The position numbers were made by a program, and so were the translations under genes. 64,000 nucleotides of DNA from Helichrysum umbraculigerum (lineage: Eukaryota > Streptophyta > Magnoliopsida > Asterales > Asteraceae), in assembly GCA_949592205.1 (NCBI GenBank), contig CATIUR010000001.1:339393250-339457249 (forward strand). Reading direction: 5' to 3'. Shown in pieces: positions 45,966-58,586 of the stretch. How positions within the stretch are numbered: position 1 is the first letter of the stretch; every line of letters starts with the position of its first letter. The notes under the pieces were generated by a model. The model saw nothing but the letters and a program-made list of their open reading frames with translations. It did not search any database and was not told where the DNA came from.

Positions 45966-48900
45966 CTACGCAGTTTTCCATATTTCTTCTTGCTTCACAA
46001 TATCAAACTCATCAGCTAGCTCGTATTTCTCTGTAGATGGCAAGAATCTGAACTGTCTTGCTAATCCTTCTTCCAAGATTGCTTTTCTCATTAATGAATC
46101 CTTTGGAAGCATGCTGGCAGATCTGATCAAGTGTACAAGCTGCTCATGATCAATCTTTTCAAGCTCTGACTCTCTTTGAAAACTTAATACCCCATTAAAG
46201 AGTCTGTAGACGAGTCCCTTTTCACCATCAGTTATCTCAGTGCCCTCAATTCATGGCACACCATCAGGGATAGAAAGATTTAACCTTGAAGTGTTTGGAA
46301 TTCTGTATATGCTACTAGTACCTGACCTATACCTTGGGCTAGGTGGTCGCACTATCTCTTCACCATGTATAACAGTATCTTCTGGTCTGAGTAACTGAAG
46401 TACAACCATCTTCTGGAATAACCTGTCAATCTCATTCAGCACTTCATTCTTAGCTGAACTGGAGGAGTGACTGATAGCAAGTCTGATTTCATTCCATTCT
46501 TCCCTGTGCAGCTTACAGACTTGATCAAGATTGATAGCTTGAGTTTCCAAACCTCTGTGAATAAGTAGCTGAGCTTGAGATTTATTCTTTGGCTTTTTCA
46601 GATTTACCTTGGTGATAGGTGCAGGATTTGATCTTCCAACCATTCTAGCAGCATATTTCTTCCTGTCTATTTCATTCCAAAGCTTATCCACTGATGGATT
46701 TACTCCCCCTTTCTTTTTCAACCCTTTGCCCTTTTTCTCAGCATCAAGTTCTCGCTGGAGTTCAGATTTTTCAACATCTTGAAGAAGCTTAGCCATATTA
46801 AAATCAAAAACTTCTTGCTGCTTTTTCAAGAACATCTCTCTTTCTCTTTCCACTACTTCATCTGTGCTTAATTTTAGAAGGTAAGCACGATCAGAATCAG
46901 ATTGTTCCTTTAACTTCCTTTTTCTTTCTTCTTCTTCTTTGGCCTCTGCTTCAGCATTTATTTTCAAAATCATTTGTTGTTCAATTTCTTTTCTCTCCTT
47001 CATCTTTCTAGCAATACGTTCTTCGCTGGTTTCATTGCTATGAAGACTCCCTGATGTAGAAACAGAAGAAAGTAGAAGAGCTGGAGCAGAAGTCTCTGGC
47101 ATGGTGATCTTTGGTGAAGAAGTAGCTGTATGTAAAGAAGATAAGGTTGTAGTCACTGTTGTTGCTTCTGTTTGGTGTGAGGTTGTTGTTATTGATAGGG
47201 TAATTTCCTGAGTTGCTGCTGTTGTAGAGGTTGTTGGTGGTGTTGTTATGATCAATTGTGGGTTAACGACTGTAGTCACTGGTGTGGTGACTGTTTCTTC
47301 AGCAAAGTTACTGATATAGTAGCTTTTGGGTTCTGTGCTTTCAGTGGTTTGGAGTGAGAGTGGGTTAACCTCAGATATAACAATGTTTGATAGAGGTTCA
47401 GTTTGTGATTCAGGGCTTTCAAGTATGGTTTTGAGATGATACATGGTTGCTGATACATCCTCCTCAGTAAATGATTTCTTTCTTTGCTTGAATGATGAGG
47501 ACTCAGATGTAGTAGATTCACTGGTCCTTTTTCGTTTGATAAGAACAGAAGAGATAGGTAGCTGATCCTCCATGTGTTCATCAGTGTCATCTTCGTTCTT
47601 ATCAGCACCATTGTCCTTATCATCGTCATCTTTGTTATCACCATCATTTCCATCATCACTATCATTACCATCATCCATATTGACATCATGCTCATCCTCC
47701 TCCCTGTTCATCCATTACCAGCGAGCCAAATCAAAGCTTACTGACTCCCCCTCAATCCTTGCTGCCTCATCAGCAGTCCATTCCTTGATTCTAAGATTAT
47801 ACATTCTGAGTTCATCAGGATGAAACTCAGGGAAATGAATTTCCTCAAACTCATATTCATCATCTTCAGTAGCCATCTCAATCCAAGAAAGTTCAGCAGC
47901 TTCAAGTTCTGGCTTTTCAGGGATAGGGAGAAGGCCATAGGAACCACTCAATACTGATATGCGAGAATCATTATTTTTGATGAACTCAGTATTGTCAGCA
48001 ATTATTCTCTCCCCTTGTTCATCAAAAAGATATGCGGTATATTCTTTGATCCAGCGATAAAGTTTCTTTTTATCAATGCGAAGAGCAGCAACTTCAGCTT
48101 TAGTAGCTTGATGATGTGCGGTCATAGAAGAAATAACTTTATCATTTACTGTAATGTATTTGAGAACAGAGGCTGCCATTTCCTTTTGTTGAGTAGATAG
48201 TACAGAGATTGATTCATCGTGAGTAACGAGATTTACCCTTGTTGTTGTCATGAGTTCAGATTGGGCTTTGGAAAGAGTCTCCAGTGACTGAGAAATGGAT
48301 AGGCCAGCATTAGTCATGAATTTTACCTTGTTGCTGATCTCATTGCACCAGGCAGGGATTGGATCATAGACAGATGCCAGAGCTTTGACAGCAGATGTAA
48401 GATCAGCAACTTAGCCTTTGAGTGCTTCTCTTTCTTCAGAAAGAAGCTTGATGTGTTGCTGAGAAGAAGCAAGATAGTCTAGTAGCAGCTTCTCAGAAGA
48501 GGAAGGAGTGGATGATGAAGCATGGTCATTAGCTTTGGGAGGTGGAGGTGGATGTGGTATCTGTTGTTGAGGAGATGGTAGTGTAGGTTGTTTTTGTGGA
48601 GATAATGGTGGGGTAGGGAGTGTTTTAGATTGTGCTCCGTGATTCCCTGCGTCCATAGCAGTATCAACAAGAGGATCCGTATTAGCTACTGAATTATCAC
48701 CGGAGATAGACATGGCGTCTAATTCCTGCATTGGTGAACTGACAATAGTAGCTGATGGAGCAGCGATAGGTTCAGGAATAGGTGGAGTGGGTGTGGTGGA
48801 TGTTGGTTCAGTGATAATTGGGGTAGGTTCAGGTTCAGTGATAAGAGTTGTATGTGTAAGATCAGTGGCAGCAGCAGCAGTAATAATAGGTGGTGGAGAT

Positions 48901-50350
48901 TTTTCATCATCAGATGAAGAGGTGTCCATTGGTAGGGTTTCCTCGTCATCACCAGCTTGTGTTTGGGCTGGTGGATCATTGGAAACAGAGATGTCACCCT
49001 GTATCTCTCCATGTGACAGTGAAGAGACATTGTCGGTTGGTGCAGTGAAAGATGAGAGATGGCACGGGTCTGTAGCCAGTGTTGTGACATCAACATTGAG
49101 TGTGTTATCACCCGCTGATGTCACTAGCCCTTTGTCTAAAGTGTCATCCTTTCGGGAGGATGACAAGTGGCTGATGGGTTGACTCGATAAGTGGGTGTGG
49201 GATGCACCCGAATCACTGCTAACAATGGGTTGAGCCATTGTAGCTGTCTGTAGGTTACCCTTTGTTAAGTCACTGGACTTTCAGGAGTCTAGTGATATAG
49301 CTGTGGTTGAGGGTTGATCAAGAGTGCCCGCAGGAACTGAACGTTTAGTTTCCGCTTCACTCTTGGCGTCCGTAGACGTCTTCTTTTTCCTACGTCCCTG
49401 ATACCGTTAATGTCAGGGACCCTAGTTTAGATTTCCTTTTAGGAGCGGTGGTTGATTTCTTGACTAGTATTTTGACCACACTAGTCACTGGGGGTGTGGT
49501 CAGTGACGTGGTCGATGTAGGGGCAGACACGGACGGTTGTACCATAGTTACAGGCTGGGGTGCAAGTATCCCCTTGGGTTTCATGAAATCAGGTAGAGAC
49601 ACGGTTGCTGATTTATTGAAAATTTGACTTCCTACCAGAGTTGGTTCAAATCCGTTGAAAGATATCCTATCATATGCTTCAAACTGATCTTTGAAGATCA
49701 GTGACAGAAACCTAGGATAGGGCTCATATTTTGCCCTGGTAGGCTCAGTGACACGATTGACTAGCTCATCGTAGATCACACTTGCATAGTCAATTTGTAA
49801 AGAGTTGACTAGTGACCAGCTAATTTGTGCATCTAGGGAGCTGAATTGATCATAGCTCCCTGTTTTTGTGCCCAAAGATTGAATGAAATTAGAAAATAGG
49901 GCATTCCACACACCATCCATCTTTGTTTTGTGTACAGTGGCATACTTACGGTTGCCATTGCCGTCAATAGAGTATTTACAATCAATCCCAGTGAGATTGA
50001 CTAAGCCTCCTTTGGCTTCATCTCTGTCAGGTAGTGGTACATAAGTGCTACGTACAAGAAGTTGTAAAATGGATCGGAGGATGGGTGCAGTGATGGTTAT
50101 CTTGTGACTGCCGTTATCAATAAATCCTTGGAGTTGTGAAACCCCTTGAACGACTGAGTGAGTGCAAGTAAACCAGAACTCACTGAGCCATTCTGGGTTG
50201 ATTTCCCCAGGAGATAATGTAAGAGCCGGGAGTATAAAATGATTTTGAAGAAAAATGATAACCTCCGCATACTCCTTTTTAGGGCAAGAAAGATTGCCCA
50301 AATAGTTGGATTTTGGAACAGTAATGACCAAATCTTCACTTACTGCAGAG
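45966..50350 (-). pseudogene. Copia-associated accessory ORF (about 1,450 codons), broken
   Basis: Reads right to left, with a frameshift near 49395 and in-frame stops near 49285, 48410, 47713 and 46250. The N-terminal part (49390-50331) has a folded-domain look, with WLSEFWFTCTHSV, GVWNALFSNFIQSLGTKTGSYDQFS-type and SLVNSLQIDYASVIYDELVNR-type stretches and EPYPRFLSLIFKDQF. From memory this resembles an ORF repeatedly found with copia elements in Asteraceae genomes. It is followed by a Ser/Thr/Pro-rich low-complexity part, coiled-coil-like segments (48.3-47.7 and 46.9-46.7 kb), an acidic Asp-rich stretch near 47.6 kb and a C-terminus ending EEIWKTA. Function unknown; not a host gene in my reading. 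Confidence 0.65.
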
Positions 50351-51020
50351 GCTCGAAGAAGTTTAACCTCTACAGTGGCGGTGTAAGTATTATTAAAAAA
50401 ATTTTATTTAGTCATCAGTGATTCTCACAGACTCAATTTAGGGTTTTTGGTAAAACAGAGGATTTTGATTTTAAGAACACGAAAATCAAGTATGCGTAAA
50501 AACAAATGAGAGTGAGGTAAAGGCACTAGTTATATAGTATACGCAACTTGATGATTATGTGGTTAAAAATCAAGAGTCGTGGACGATGGAAGCGGTTGGT
50601 AGGAGTGGTATAGGGGTGATGATGGTGGAGAGTGGTGGTATTAATGGTGATGGGAGAGGTGCGCCGGAAAAATACACTGACGTAAGAAAGATAATGTCAG
50701 GAATGCGACTTTTTCGGTGTACCAAAAAATATTTATTTTTGAAATCCGTCAAATTGAATACAAGAAGTATTAAACATAACGAATGTTTTATCGATTTATA
50801 TTCCACCATTAAATGATATCTCAGGGAGTGAAAGTCCCTGAGAATACATAACCAAATTCTTGGTTTACCACCGAAAGGAAATATAAATATCATAACGTGA
50901 CAATTGCAGTGGTTTATCTAGCTGAACCTTTATTTTCCTGATTTAATCACAACTTAGAATACTGATTAAATCATTTAGACTTAGGTTCAGTTTTAATAAG
51001 GACCATTCTTTGTCAAATTT

Positions 51021-51022
<2 letters not shown>

Positions 51023-51096
<74 letters not shown>
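51023..51096. repeat. (AT)n microsatellite between gag and accessory ORF of C
   Basis: About 37 AT dinucleotides where the copia pol genes would be expected. Surrounding sequence (50.4-51.4 kb) is non-coding and AT-rich. Confidence 0.9.
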
Positions 51097-51099
<3 letters not shown>

Positions 51100-51444
51100 A
51101 AAAAAATTGAATATATCTTATGTCCAAGGTAAGATGAATATTATGTTTCTAATGGTACAACTCACTAATCAGGCCACAACTTAGAATACTGACCAGATCA
51201 GCTAATTATATCATAGAAAAGTGATATTAATCAGACTTATAGACATAAGAGATATTCAAGTAACTTTACGAGTTATAATAGAAGATGAACGTAGCTAACT
51301 AATTACTGAACTTGCTGATTTTATCAGTGAAAATCAGTTGATCAGTGAATATATCCTTCTAATGTTATAAACCATAAAGTTAGTTTATTCAAAGCAATTG
51401 TAAAAGATAAAGCAAAAATAAATAAATAAATTCAAAGAATCTAT

Positions 51445-53676
51445 TTATTTATTTAAGTTTAACTGGTGATCCCAGCCAGAAGTAGGTTCATAGTGGCTAA
51501 GCCTTGGTTTTGGCTTCCACTGATTTGCATAAATCGTATCTGAATGCTCACTGATGATTTGATGTTTTGAAATAGGTAGAGTTGAGCATTCAGATGACAA
51601 GTGCTGTCTTTCACCACATTTATAACACTTTTTGTTAAAATAACTGGCCTTTTTGGCTTTTCTGGTTTTAAGTTGCTGATCTAACACAGTCAAACAACTT
51701 CTCTTGTTGATTTTTACTTCCTGCATCTTTGACTAGATCACTGATAGAAGTTTTCACAGTGACTGATACAGTGTCAGTGAAGTTTCTAATAATTACTTGA
51801 TTATCAGAGATGGTTTTGATGAGATGTGAAGTTACTGATGATTTGACAGTTTCCAAAACATTTATCTCATCACTACCATCTGTCATATCAGAATCATCAG
51901 TGACCAATTTTCTTTTAGTGAAATAGTTTGGTCTTGGCTCACTGAAGACTGATATAGGTTCAAAAACAGCTTCTGAAAAATTACCCTTGGGTTCAAAGAC
52001 AGGATCAACTTTCGTTGAGTCAGCGAGTGATGCAGCATAGCCAAAATCTCCTCCCAAAATAGCTTTAGCTTGTTTTGGAATTTGATTATTAACACACTGA
52101 TTTACATTGTTGTTAGACTTACACCAAAATTCCATGACCTTTTTAAGTTGTAAAAATTGTGTTTCAAATTTTACTTTCTCCTGAACACATACTTGATTAG
52201 CATAAGTTTGTGCTTCAAGATCTAGCTTTAACCTTTTAAGTTTTGACACATTTTCACTTTGATCAGTTAGTTTGGTTTTTAAGTCACTGATCTCATCTCT
52301 CTGTCTTTTCTAAATGTCATGAGCATTTGATAAGTCAACTATCAGAGACTCAAAAACATTCTCTTTTTCAGAAACTGAAGATGATTTGAAACAATGTACC
52401 TTGTAAAGAGTTTCAGGATCCCATTCAGATGCTGAACACTTAAGAGTGACTTCTTTGATATCTTCAAGAAATTCAGCGTCATCAGCCATCAGACAGTACT
52501 CCTTATCTAAACAAATCATTGCTTCTTCTTCATCTGTTGATGATGAGTCAGAGTCACCGAATGAACCCTCTTCAGCGAGAAAACCTGTTCCCTTCTTTTT
52601 CCCAGTTTTAGACATTGCCTTCAGCTTCTTATACTTTGCCTTGTACTTGTTGTACTTGTCATTTCTGAAGTCTGGCACTGGTTCAGGGACTTGGTTGACT
52701 GACTTTGATCTACAATTAGCTGCAAAGTGACCAGGTTTACCACACTTGTAGCATTCACCTTTTGATTTGAAATTGTCAGATGATGGAGCACCAGCGAATC
52801 TTTTTGATAGGGTGTTCCTTCTGAAATTTGCAACCATCATTGCCATGTCTCTTTCCAGCTTTTCTAGACCCTCATCATATTCATACTCCGACTGTTCTTC
52901 AGCTCCTTCACCTTGTTCACCAGCTATCAGCGACTTTGAGCTTTGCTTAGAAACTTTTGATTTCTGCCTTTAATCAATTTCTTCAAGCTCAGCTACAAGG
53001 GCATTCGATACTTTTTGACTTCCAAGTGTTGCACGAATGTGTTCACTTTGATCAGCTTGCTTTTCCGACTGCTCCCAGTTGAGCAAATACCATAGACTTG
53101 AGTAAGATTAAGATTTGTATAATCATTCCTCTGTCTCGTACAGGTAGCAATGGTTCCCCAAACTTTTCTTGGCAATAATTCCAAGAACTTTTCAATAACA
53201 AATCGCTGCTCCTTTCCTATACCAGCCTTCTCCATTTTGTTCATCAGCGATTGATATCTGGTATAAGTAGAAGATAGTGATTCGTTGGGTTCCATTGCGA
53301 ACAGCTCATACTGGCGAGTGAGATTTACTTCCCTGCAGCGAATAATATCAGGAGTTCCAATGTAAATTTTAGCTTGTTTATCTAATCTAAACAATCGTCT
53401 ATCCTCATCCGTCCACTGTTCCTCTCTCTTAGGCATAACCATTTCTGGTATTGCAGGAGTGGTAGCAGTAGCTACAACAGCAGGAACAATAGTGGTTGGA
53501 ATATGGGGACCATTGGTTATGATATTGCAAAGACGATCATCAATAAGATCAAGAAACATCATCATCCGGGACATCCAGGTTTCAATCCTAGAGGGATCAA
53601 ACGCTGGAGGTTTGGTAGTAGAACCATTTTCCTTTTGATACTCGGAGTCGACACAGCTGTACTTTACTGATTCCAT
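51445..53676 (-). pseudogene. Gag of copia element C
   Basis: Starts at ATG 53676. The UBN2-type copia gag core lies in 53676-52993: WTDEDRRLFRLDKQAK, then EVNLTRQYELFAMEPNESL and RFVIEKFLELLPRKVWGTI. A frameshift near 53000 and a stop near 52970 separate it from 52846-52310, which has the zinc knuckle CYKCGKPGHFAANC. A TAG at 52310 and a further frameshift near 51700 follow, then CYKCGERQHLSSEC. At least four lesions. Confidence 0.8.
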
Positions 53677-53709
53677 TGCAGATCTGGTTAATTAATTTAA
53701 ACCAACTCT

Positions 53710-53723
53710 GCTCTGATACCAAT
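53710..53723 (-). other. Primer-binding site of element C
   Basis: The minus strand reads ATTGGTATCAGAGC directly after the LTR end GGGACTATCA, the usual initiator-Met-tRNA site of copia elements. Confidence 0.85.
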
Positions 53724-54772
53724 TGATAGTCCCGTAATCACTATTGATTAGTGATATGGAATCTCAATAAGTAAAGTTTAATTGTAGAAGGGGGGGTTGA
53801 ATACAATTAAAAACTTTTTCTGAGTTTATTCAAGTTACTTAATCAGTTTTTAATTGTTTTAACACAAACAGAGTATGTAACAAATAGATATGAAAGTATC
53901 AAAGTAGGATACGCAATAATAGCTAAACTGTGAATTTTATTGATCATAGAACTCACTGAGTATTGATTGCGGAATGAATTAGCCAAAGCTAATTCAAATC
54001 AAGTACTCTCTAGCTAACTATTACAAACGAGATAAACAGTAGTGGACAAACACGCTAACTGCTTTTCTCGCTGAGTGACAGTACGTACTTAGACAAACTA
54101 TATTCACTGACACACAAGTGAATAATACGTATGGACAACTAGCCTCTAAAGTACAATATGCTGAACTATATATACTACAAGAGTTCCTACAATATCTCCT
54201 ATAAAATAGGATCTTGAAATGACACGTGTCGCTGCTTGATTGGCTTGATCTCTGATGAACCGACATTCTGCGGGTCCCAATTCTGTTACCGCAAATATCT
54301 CTCTTCCTTAAAACCAATCACTTGTTGCCACGTAATCCTTCAGACATTCTTCAAGTACAAGAAACTCTTGCTGATGTATATAAGTACAGAACCATTGTAC
54401 TTGTAGTTTAAAGAGGCTTTATTGAATAGTCACTGAAGATGCAGTAACTCTCCTCACTCACTGCGAGCTAACATGCTCTTGTAGAATGACTTGAAATATT
54501 GTTCTTCAGTGACTAGCTGTTATTCGGGCAGTGACTTTTGCCTTAATTTATTTGAAGATACAAAACTCTCGCTGCTTGTACCAGCGACACACAAAGTTGA
54601 GTTTTAATCTTCCTCAGCATGATAAATCCTAGAAGTAGAATGAGTGGCGACCAGTGAGTACTAGTCTTCAGCAACAACAGCTTTGACATAGATCATTTCT
54701 TCATCGAGTTGTATATTATTGAGTTGGTCAGCGACCAGTGACTTGTCATGGTCAGGGACCAGTGACTCAACA
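53724..54772 (-). repeat. 5' LTR of copia element C (1049 bp)
   Basis: On the minus strand it begins TGTTGAGTCACTGG and ends GGGACTATCA. The base after it on the right (54773) is the resumption of the D LTR, so its right edge is a true insertion boundary. Repeated AGTGACTGG/CCAGTGAC words occur near 54640-54770. Confidence 0.75.
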
Positions 54773-55557
54773 CTATGTGACTTATGTGCATTTCGGTTGT
54801 TGGATTTATTTTCATTATAAGGCCTTGCTCGGTGGAGAGTAAGTACCTGATGTATACTTTATGTATGCATTAAAGCCACATTTATTTTTAAGGCCTTGCT
54901 CGGTGGAGAGTAAGTACATGATGTATACTTTATGTATGCATTAAAGCCACGCTTATTCACAAGGCCTTGCTCTTTCGAGAGTAAGTACCTAATGTTATAC
55001 GTTATGTATACATTAAAGCCATTTATGGGTAGCTACTGCATACACAGGATTTGGTTGGGTCATACTTCTTCGTGGGGTGATGACAGTTTGTGGAGATGTT
55101 TGGTTATATTATTTCACTTGTGCACCTTTTCATATGCATTGTCCTAAACAGTTATTATCACAGAAAATGTTATTTTATGGTGTCTTGTTTCAAACCTACA
55201 AAACTCACCAACATATTTGTTGACGATTTTGAGCATAACTTTTCAGGTCATACTAGTGGAGTTAAAGCCGAGGACAAGAGAACTTAGTGGACCACATAGG
55301 TTGCATTAAGAGTTATTCAAGGCTTGATACATTACGGTTGTTTGTGAAGGCATGTTTTACCTTAATATTGTTGTGTACGAATATTTTGTAAGACTTTGAA
55401 TTCATTGTGGAAATGTATACATGACATGAACCGCTAATCATGTTATTGACATCATGACACATTGAACTTTATATTTCATATAGAATTCTTTATAATGATG
55501 TGTTATGATCCTATCATGGTTGTATCCCGTTGTTTCCGCTTTAGACGGGGTGTGACA
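54773..55557 (+). repeat. 3' LTR of element D, second fragment
   Basis: Collinear with 22063-22847 of the left LTR (785 bp each), including the three 71-bp units and the GGGGTGTGACA end. Confidence 0.9.
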
Positions 55558-57066
55558 TTTTCCTCATCTACCAAGATCCATTGTAAGAAAGCTTTTTTTT
55601 TAGTATTATACTCGTATTAACGTAATATTAAGTCCACCCAGCGAAAACATGTCTAAGAAACCTGATGAAAACGATTTAAACTCGAAACCTACCTCAACAT
55701 TCGCATCAGTTCGTCGTACGAACTGAGATGAACTCAGTTCGCAAAACCCTATCCGAACTTAGTTCGCAAAACCTTATCCGGATTTGTGAACCGAACCAAG
55801 TTGCGAACCGAAATGGCTTGCGAGCCGAACCGGTTGCGAACTGAACCAAATCTGCGAAGTCAACTTGTGAAGTTGACCTTGCGAACTGAGTGGCGAGTCG
55901 AGACTTACCAACTGAGTTGCAAAGCGAACTTGACTGACTTGCGAATTTGAATTTCCAATGCGTTTTTATTAAAGCATTGTAAATAGAAATATAAACTTTC
56001 CAAGCTGACCTGGCAGCTCGACCCCAGTCAGGGGCTCTGCCCCTTGGACCCCGCTACCATGGGCGCTGTCCCCGGACCCCCGTCATTCAAGTATACAACA
56101 ATTCAAACATAATAATGATACTTTGAAATTATTATTACAAACCGTCACCAACGGGGCATACATGTTTTCTAACACAAATGATAAACAAACCTTGGACATA
56201 ACTAGTTGTGTGGACAACTAGCCTAAATTCTCTTTCGAGGTATTTACTTACATAACCTTATATGTCTTGGACATTAGGAGGTTACGGGTTCGGAGAACCT
56301 ACGCACTGCTTGCTAAACTGCTTTTTATAACCGCTCTCAAGACTCAGGTGAGTTTCATAGCCCCACTTTTAACTGTTTGTTTTAATTCGGGATGAGAGTA
56401 CATGCACGAGAAAAACCAAGAATTTTACTTATATTTATGAGTACAAGATTTTTCCCAAACTGTTATCTATGAAAGCAAGAAAACGAATGATCTCCTTTGG
56501 GGATACAAGGATAATAACTTAGGTGTTGTGATAACTCCTAACGGTACGTTTTCATGCACACAATTGATAGAATTATTATGATATAATGCATGCCCAAGAA
56601 TACAAGAAACGTTTATTTATACCTTTATGTGTACTAGATCCGTGATACTTTCATCTGTCTTACACGTGTCTAAGATTTCATACATGATTACCTGAGAACA
56701 CAAGTAAACTAATCCTATATGGTTAATTAGGAATACAATAATACAAGAAATGCTTACTTACGAACACACGTGTACAAGGCCTTATATGTTCAAAACTGTG
56801 AATACACGTGCACACGAATTCTTGTATGATAACTTAGGAATACCAGAATACAAGAAACTAAATTATAAGAATACAAGAATACAAGAAAACTGTTTTTTAG
56901 AATACAAGAATGCTAGAACCTTATGTACAAGAATACAAGAATGCAATAATACAAGAACTATTTGCAAGAATACAAGAATGCAAGAATTCAAGAATGCAAG
57001 AAACTATTATGTATATTTATGTTCATCGTGATAACTGTTTGTGTTCATACTTATACTGTTTGTGCT

Positions 57067-57237
57067 AACGTATATTTGGTATACGTCAAGAACCCCGTAG
57101 TCTTTGTACTACTGCTTAACTGTAACGTATATTTGGTATACGTCAAGAACCCCGTAGTCTTTGTACTACTGCTTAACTGTAACGTATATTTGGTATACGT
57201 CAAGAACCCAATAATTTTTATACTACTGCCTGACTGG
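57067..57237 (+). repeat. 57-bp tandem repeat, three copies, in LTR F
   Basis: AACGTATATTTGGTATACGT starts at 57067, 57124 and 57181. The period of 57 is 19 codons, so the array stays open in one frame as a repeated 19-residue string. I treat this as chance, not a gene. Just upstream, 56730-57000 is rich in imperfect ATACAAGAAT repeats. Confidence 0.9.
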
Positions 57238-57811
57238 AAGTCACGAACGCTTTTGGGCTACTACTAATCTGGAAACGAGAACTGATATTTTATCAATAAA
57301 GAAACACGAAAACCTTTTGTTAACAAGATAACTTCCATAGATAAATCCTATGAACTCACCAACCTTTGTGTTGACCCTTTAAGGCATGTATCTCTCAGGT
57401 TGACACTACAGTAGGATTGGACTGCTTTTGGGGAAGCAATAGCTCGAGTCGCATGCTTTTCAAACATCAAGAACTTTAATGCATTTACTGTTGAGAATAG
57501 TAGAATGTATTAGAAAACTGTTGTAACAATTGGTGAACTCGACATCGTTTGTAAATAATATATTTTTATGAAATGTATTTTCAAACGTCTCATTTAGAGG
57601 TCGTTTGCTTATGATTATGTGTAATGAATTCTGATTAGTCGCGCCCCGAGTTGACCTCCGCTGCATGATAATCTGGGGGTGCGACAGATTTAGTGCAACA
57701 CATTGGAGCAACTTATTTTTAGTGCAAGCATATTCTCAAAAGATTCCATTTTTACACTAAAATAGTGCAATTTGATGCACTATAATAGTTCATACATTGA
57801 AGATGCTATTA

Positions 57812-58586
57812 GGTGAGTGTGCAATTAAAGGTGGAGAAAAAAAATAACTTTGAATGTTTTATGGTTTGAATTTTTTTAAGGGTGAAAAGTAAATAATATG
57901 AAGGTTTGAAAGAGAAAGAGTTGAAAGGTTTTGTTTTTTCTGGATTCGTATGAGAGAAGTTAGCAAGAAAGCAAAGTTGTGTAAAACAAGATAAATGGCA
58001 TAATAGTCAATTAGCATCTAATCTCCTTTTGAAGAGTAAACTTCTCCTTGTTAAAATCAGCTCCCATTAAGAAAACATGGAAAAACAAGGGTTAAAAAGT
58101 AAGGTGACATTTTTGTAAAGGGTTTTTGATAAATGGTGTCCTTGGTATTGACTTAGATTTCCTAAAATAAATTTCAACCAATAAATAGAATCCAACATTG
58201 TTTATAACGTATAGATTCCATACATATTGATAATCATGACAATATTAATTGAAATTTTTTTATATACATTAAAAGTTTGTATTTAATTAATACTTTGAGT
58301 TTAAATATAGAAAGTTAAATCAATGGCCCAAGGGTACCATTAATCAAAACCTTTTTGTAAATAGTGGAAATGGAGACTAAAAAATAAGGAAAAAATATAT
58401 ATAAATAATTTTCTTATTCACTCATCAAAAACCTTTTTAAATCATCCCACCACTATATTTTGTCCCTACTCCCACCTTCTCCAACCCTACCACCAATTTT
58501 AGGTCACATATATGGCATATCTTTAGTGACTTAAAACATTCTCACTCTTCTCTTCAAATAACACCTTCTCATTGTAACTTTACTGA
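57812..58586. other. AT-rich intergenic DNA after the nest
   Basis: No gene visible. It contains a segment near 58060 with AAAATCAGCTCCC that recurs inverted near 15400. The missing GATA zinc-finger exon was looked for here and not found. Confidence 0.4.

Larger units (their letters stand above)
45843..54772 (-). mobile_element. Element C: Ty1/copia retrotransposon remnant with accessory ORF, pol missing
   Basis: Oriented right to left. The 5' LTR is 53724-54772, the PBS complement is at 53710-53723, gag is at about 53.68-51.45 kb, an (AT)n tract lies at 51.02-51.10 kb, and a long accessory ORF spans 50.35-45.97 kb. Integrase and reverse transcriptase should lie between gag and the accessory ORF but are absent. 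The left end, including the 3' LTR, is missing because A inserted at 45842 and a later deletion removed everything further left. Confidence 0.8.
20367..55557 (+). mobile_element. Element D: Ty3/gypsy retrotransposon, 3' LTR split by a 25-kb insertion
   Basis: The LTRs are TGTGACAACC...GGGGTGTGACA. The left LTR is 20367-22847. The right LTR starts at 27803, breaks at 29365 and resumes at 54773-55557. CTTTC (20362-20366) and TTTTC (55558-55562) flank the whole element, a 5-bp duplication with one mismatch. The tRNA-Met-type primer site TTGGTATCAGAGC follows the left LTR. The decayed gag-pol in chromovirus order lies at 22.9-27.7 kb. By eye there are about a dozen differences in the first ~330 aligned LTR bases. 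Confidence 0.9.
19778..57686 (+). mobile_element. Element F: gypsy-type LTR (probably solo), split by element D
   Basis: Starts TGTGACAACC at 19778 and ends GGGGGTGCGACA at 57686. GATTT flanks it on both sides (19773-19777 and 57687-57691), a perfect 5-bp duplication. Removing D leaves about 2.7 kb (19778-20366 plus 55558-57686) with LTR layout: a TATA-like CATATATATACTC near 20173, a CT-rich leader, a GCGAAC-rich repeat block at 55690-55950, and an AGGTGAGT motif at 56346. No PBS or internal region is present, so a solo LTR left by LTR-LTR recombination is the simplest reading. Confidence 0.8.
19317..57808. mobile_element. Element G: Harbinger-like MITE, outermost shell of the nest
   Basis: The left terminus TAGCATCTCCAATGTATG (19317) and the right terminus, read inward from 57808, TAGCATCTTCAATGTATG are inverted. 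TTA flanks both sides (19314-19316 and 57809-57811), as expected for PIF/Harbinger (Tourist) insertions. Left (19317-19777) and right (57692-57808) parts both contain inverted TATAGTGCA and TTGCACTA words. The original element was about 580 bp and is now split by 37.9 kb of later insertions. Confidence 0.75.

Noticed and set aside
46251..49238. A run of long minus-strand ORFs resembling a large host protein with coiled coils
   Set aside because: They share strand and context with copia gag, lie inside a nested retrotransposon, carry stops and a frameshift, and continue a domain I associate with copia accessory ORFs. I therefore treat them as part of element C.
56962..57267. 101-codon + ORF with three identical 19-residue repeats
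   Set aside because: It results from the 57-bp tandem repeat in LTR F; no start context or domain supports a gene.
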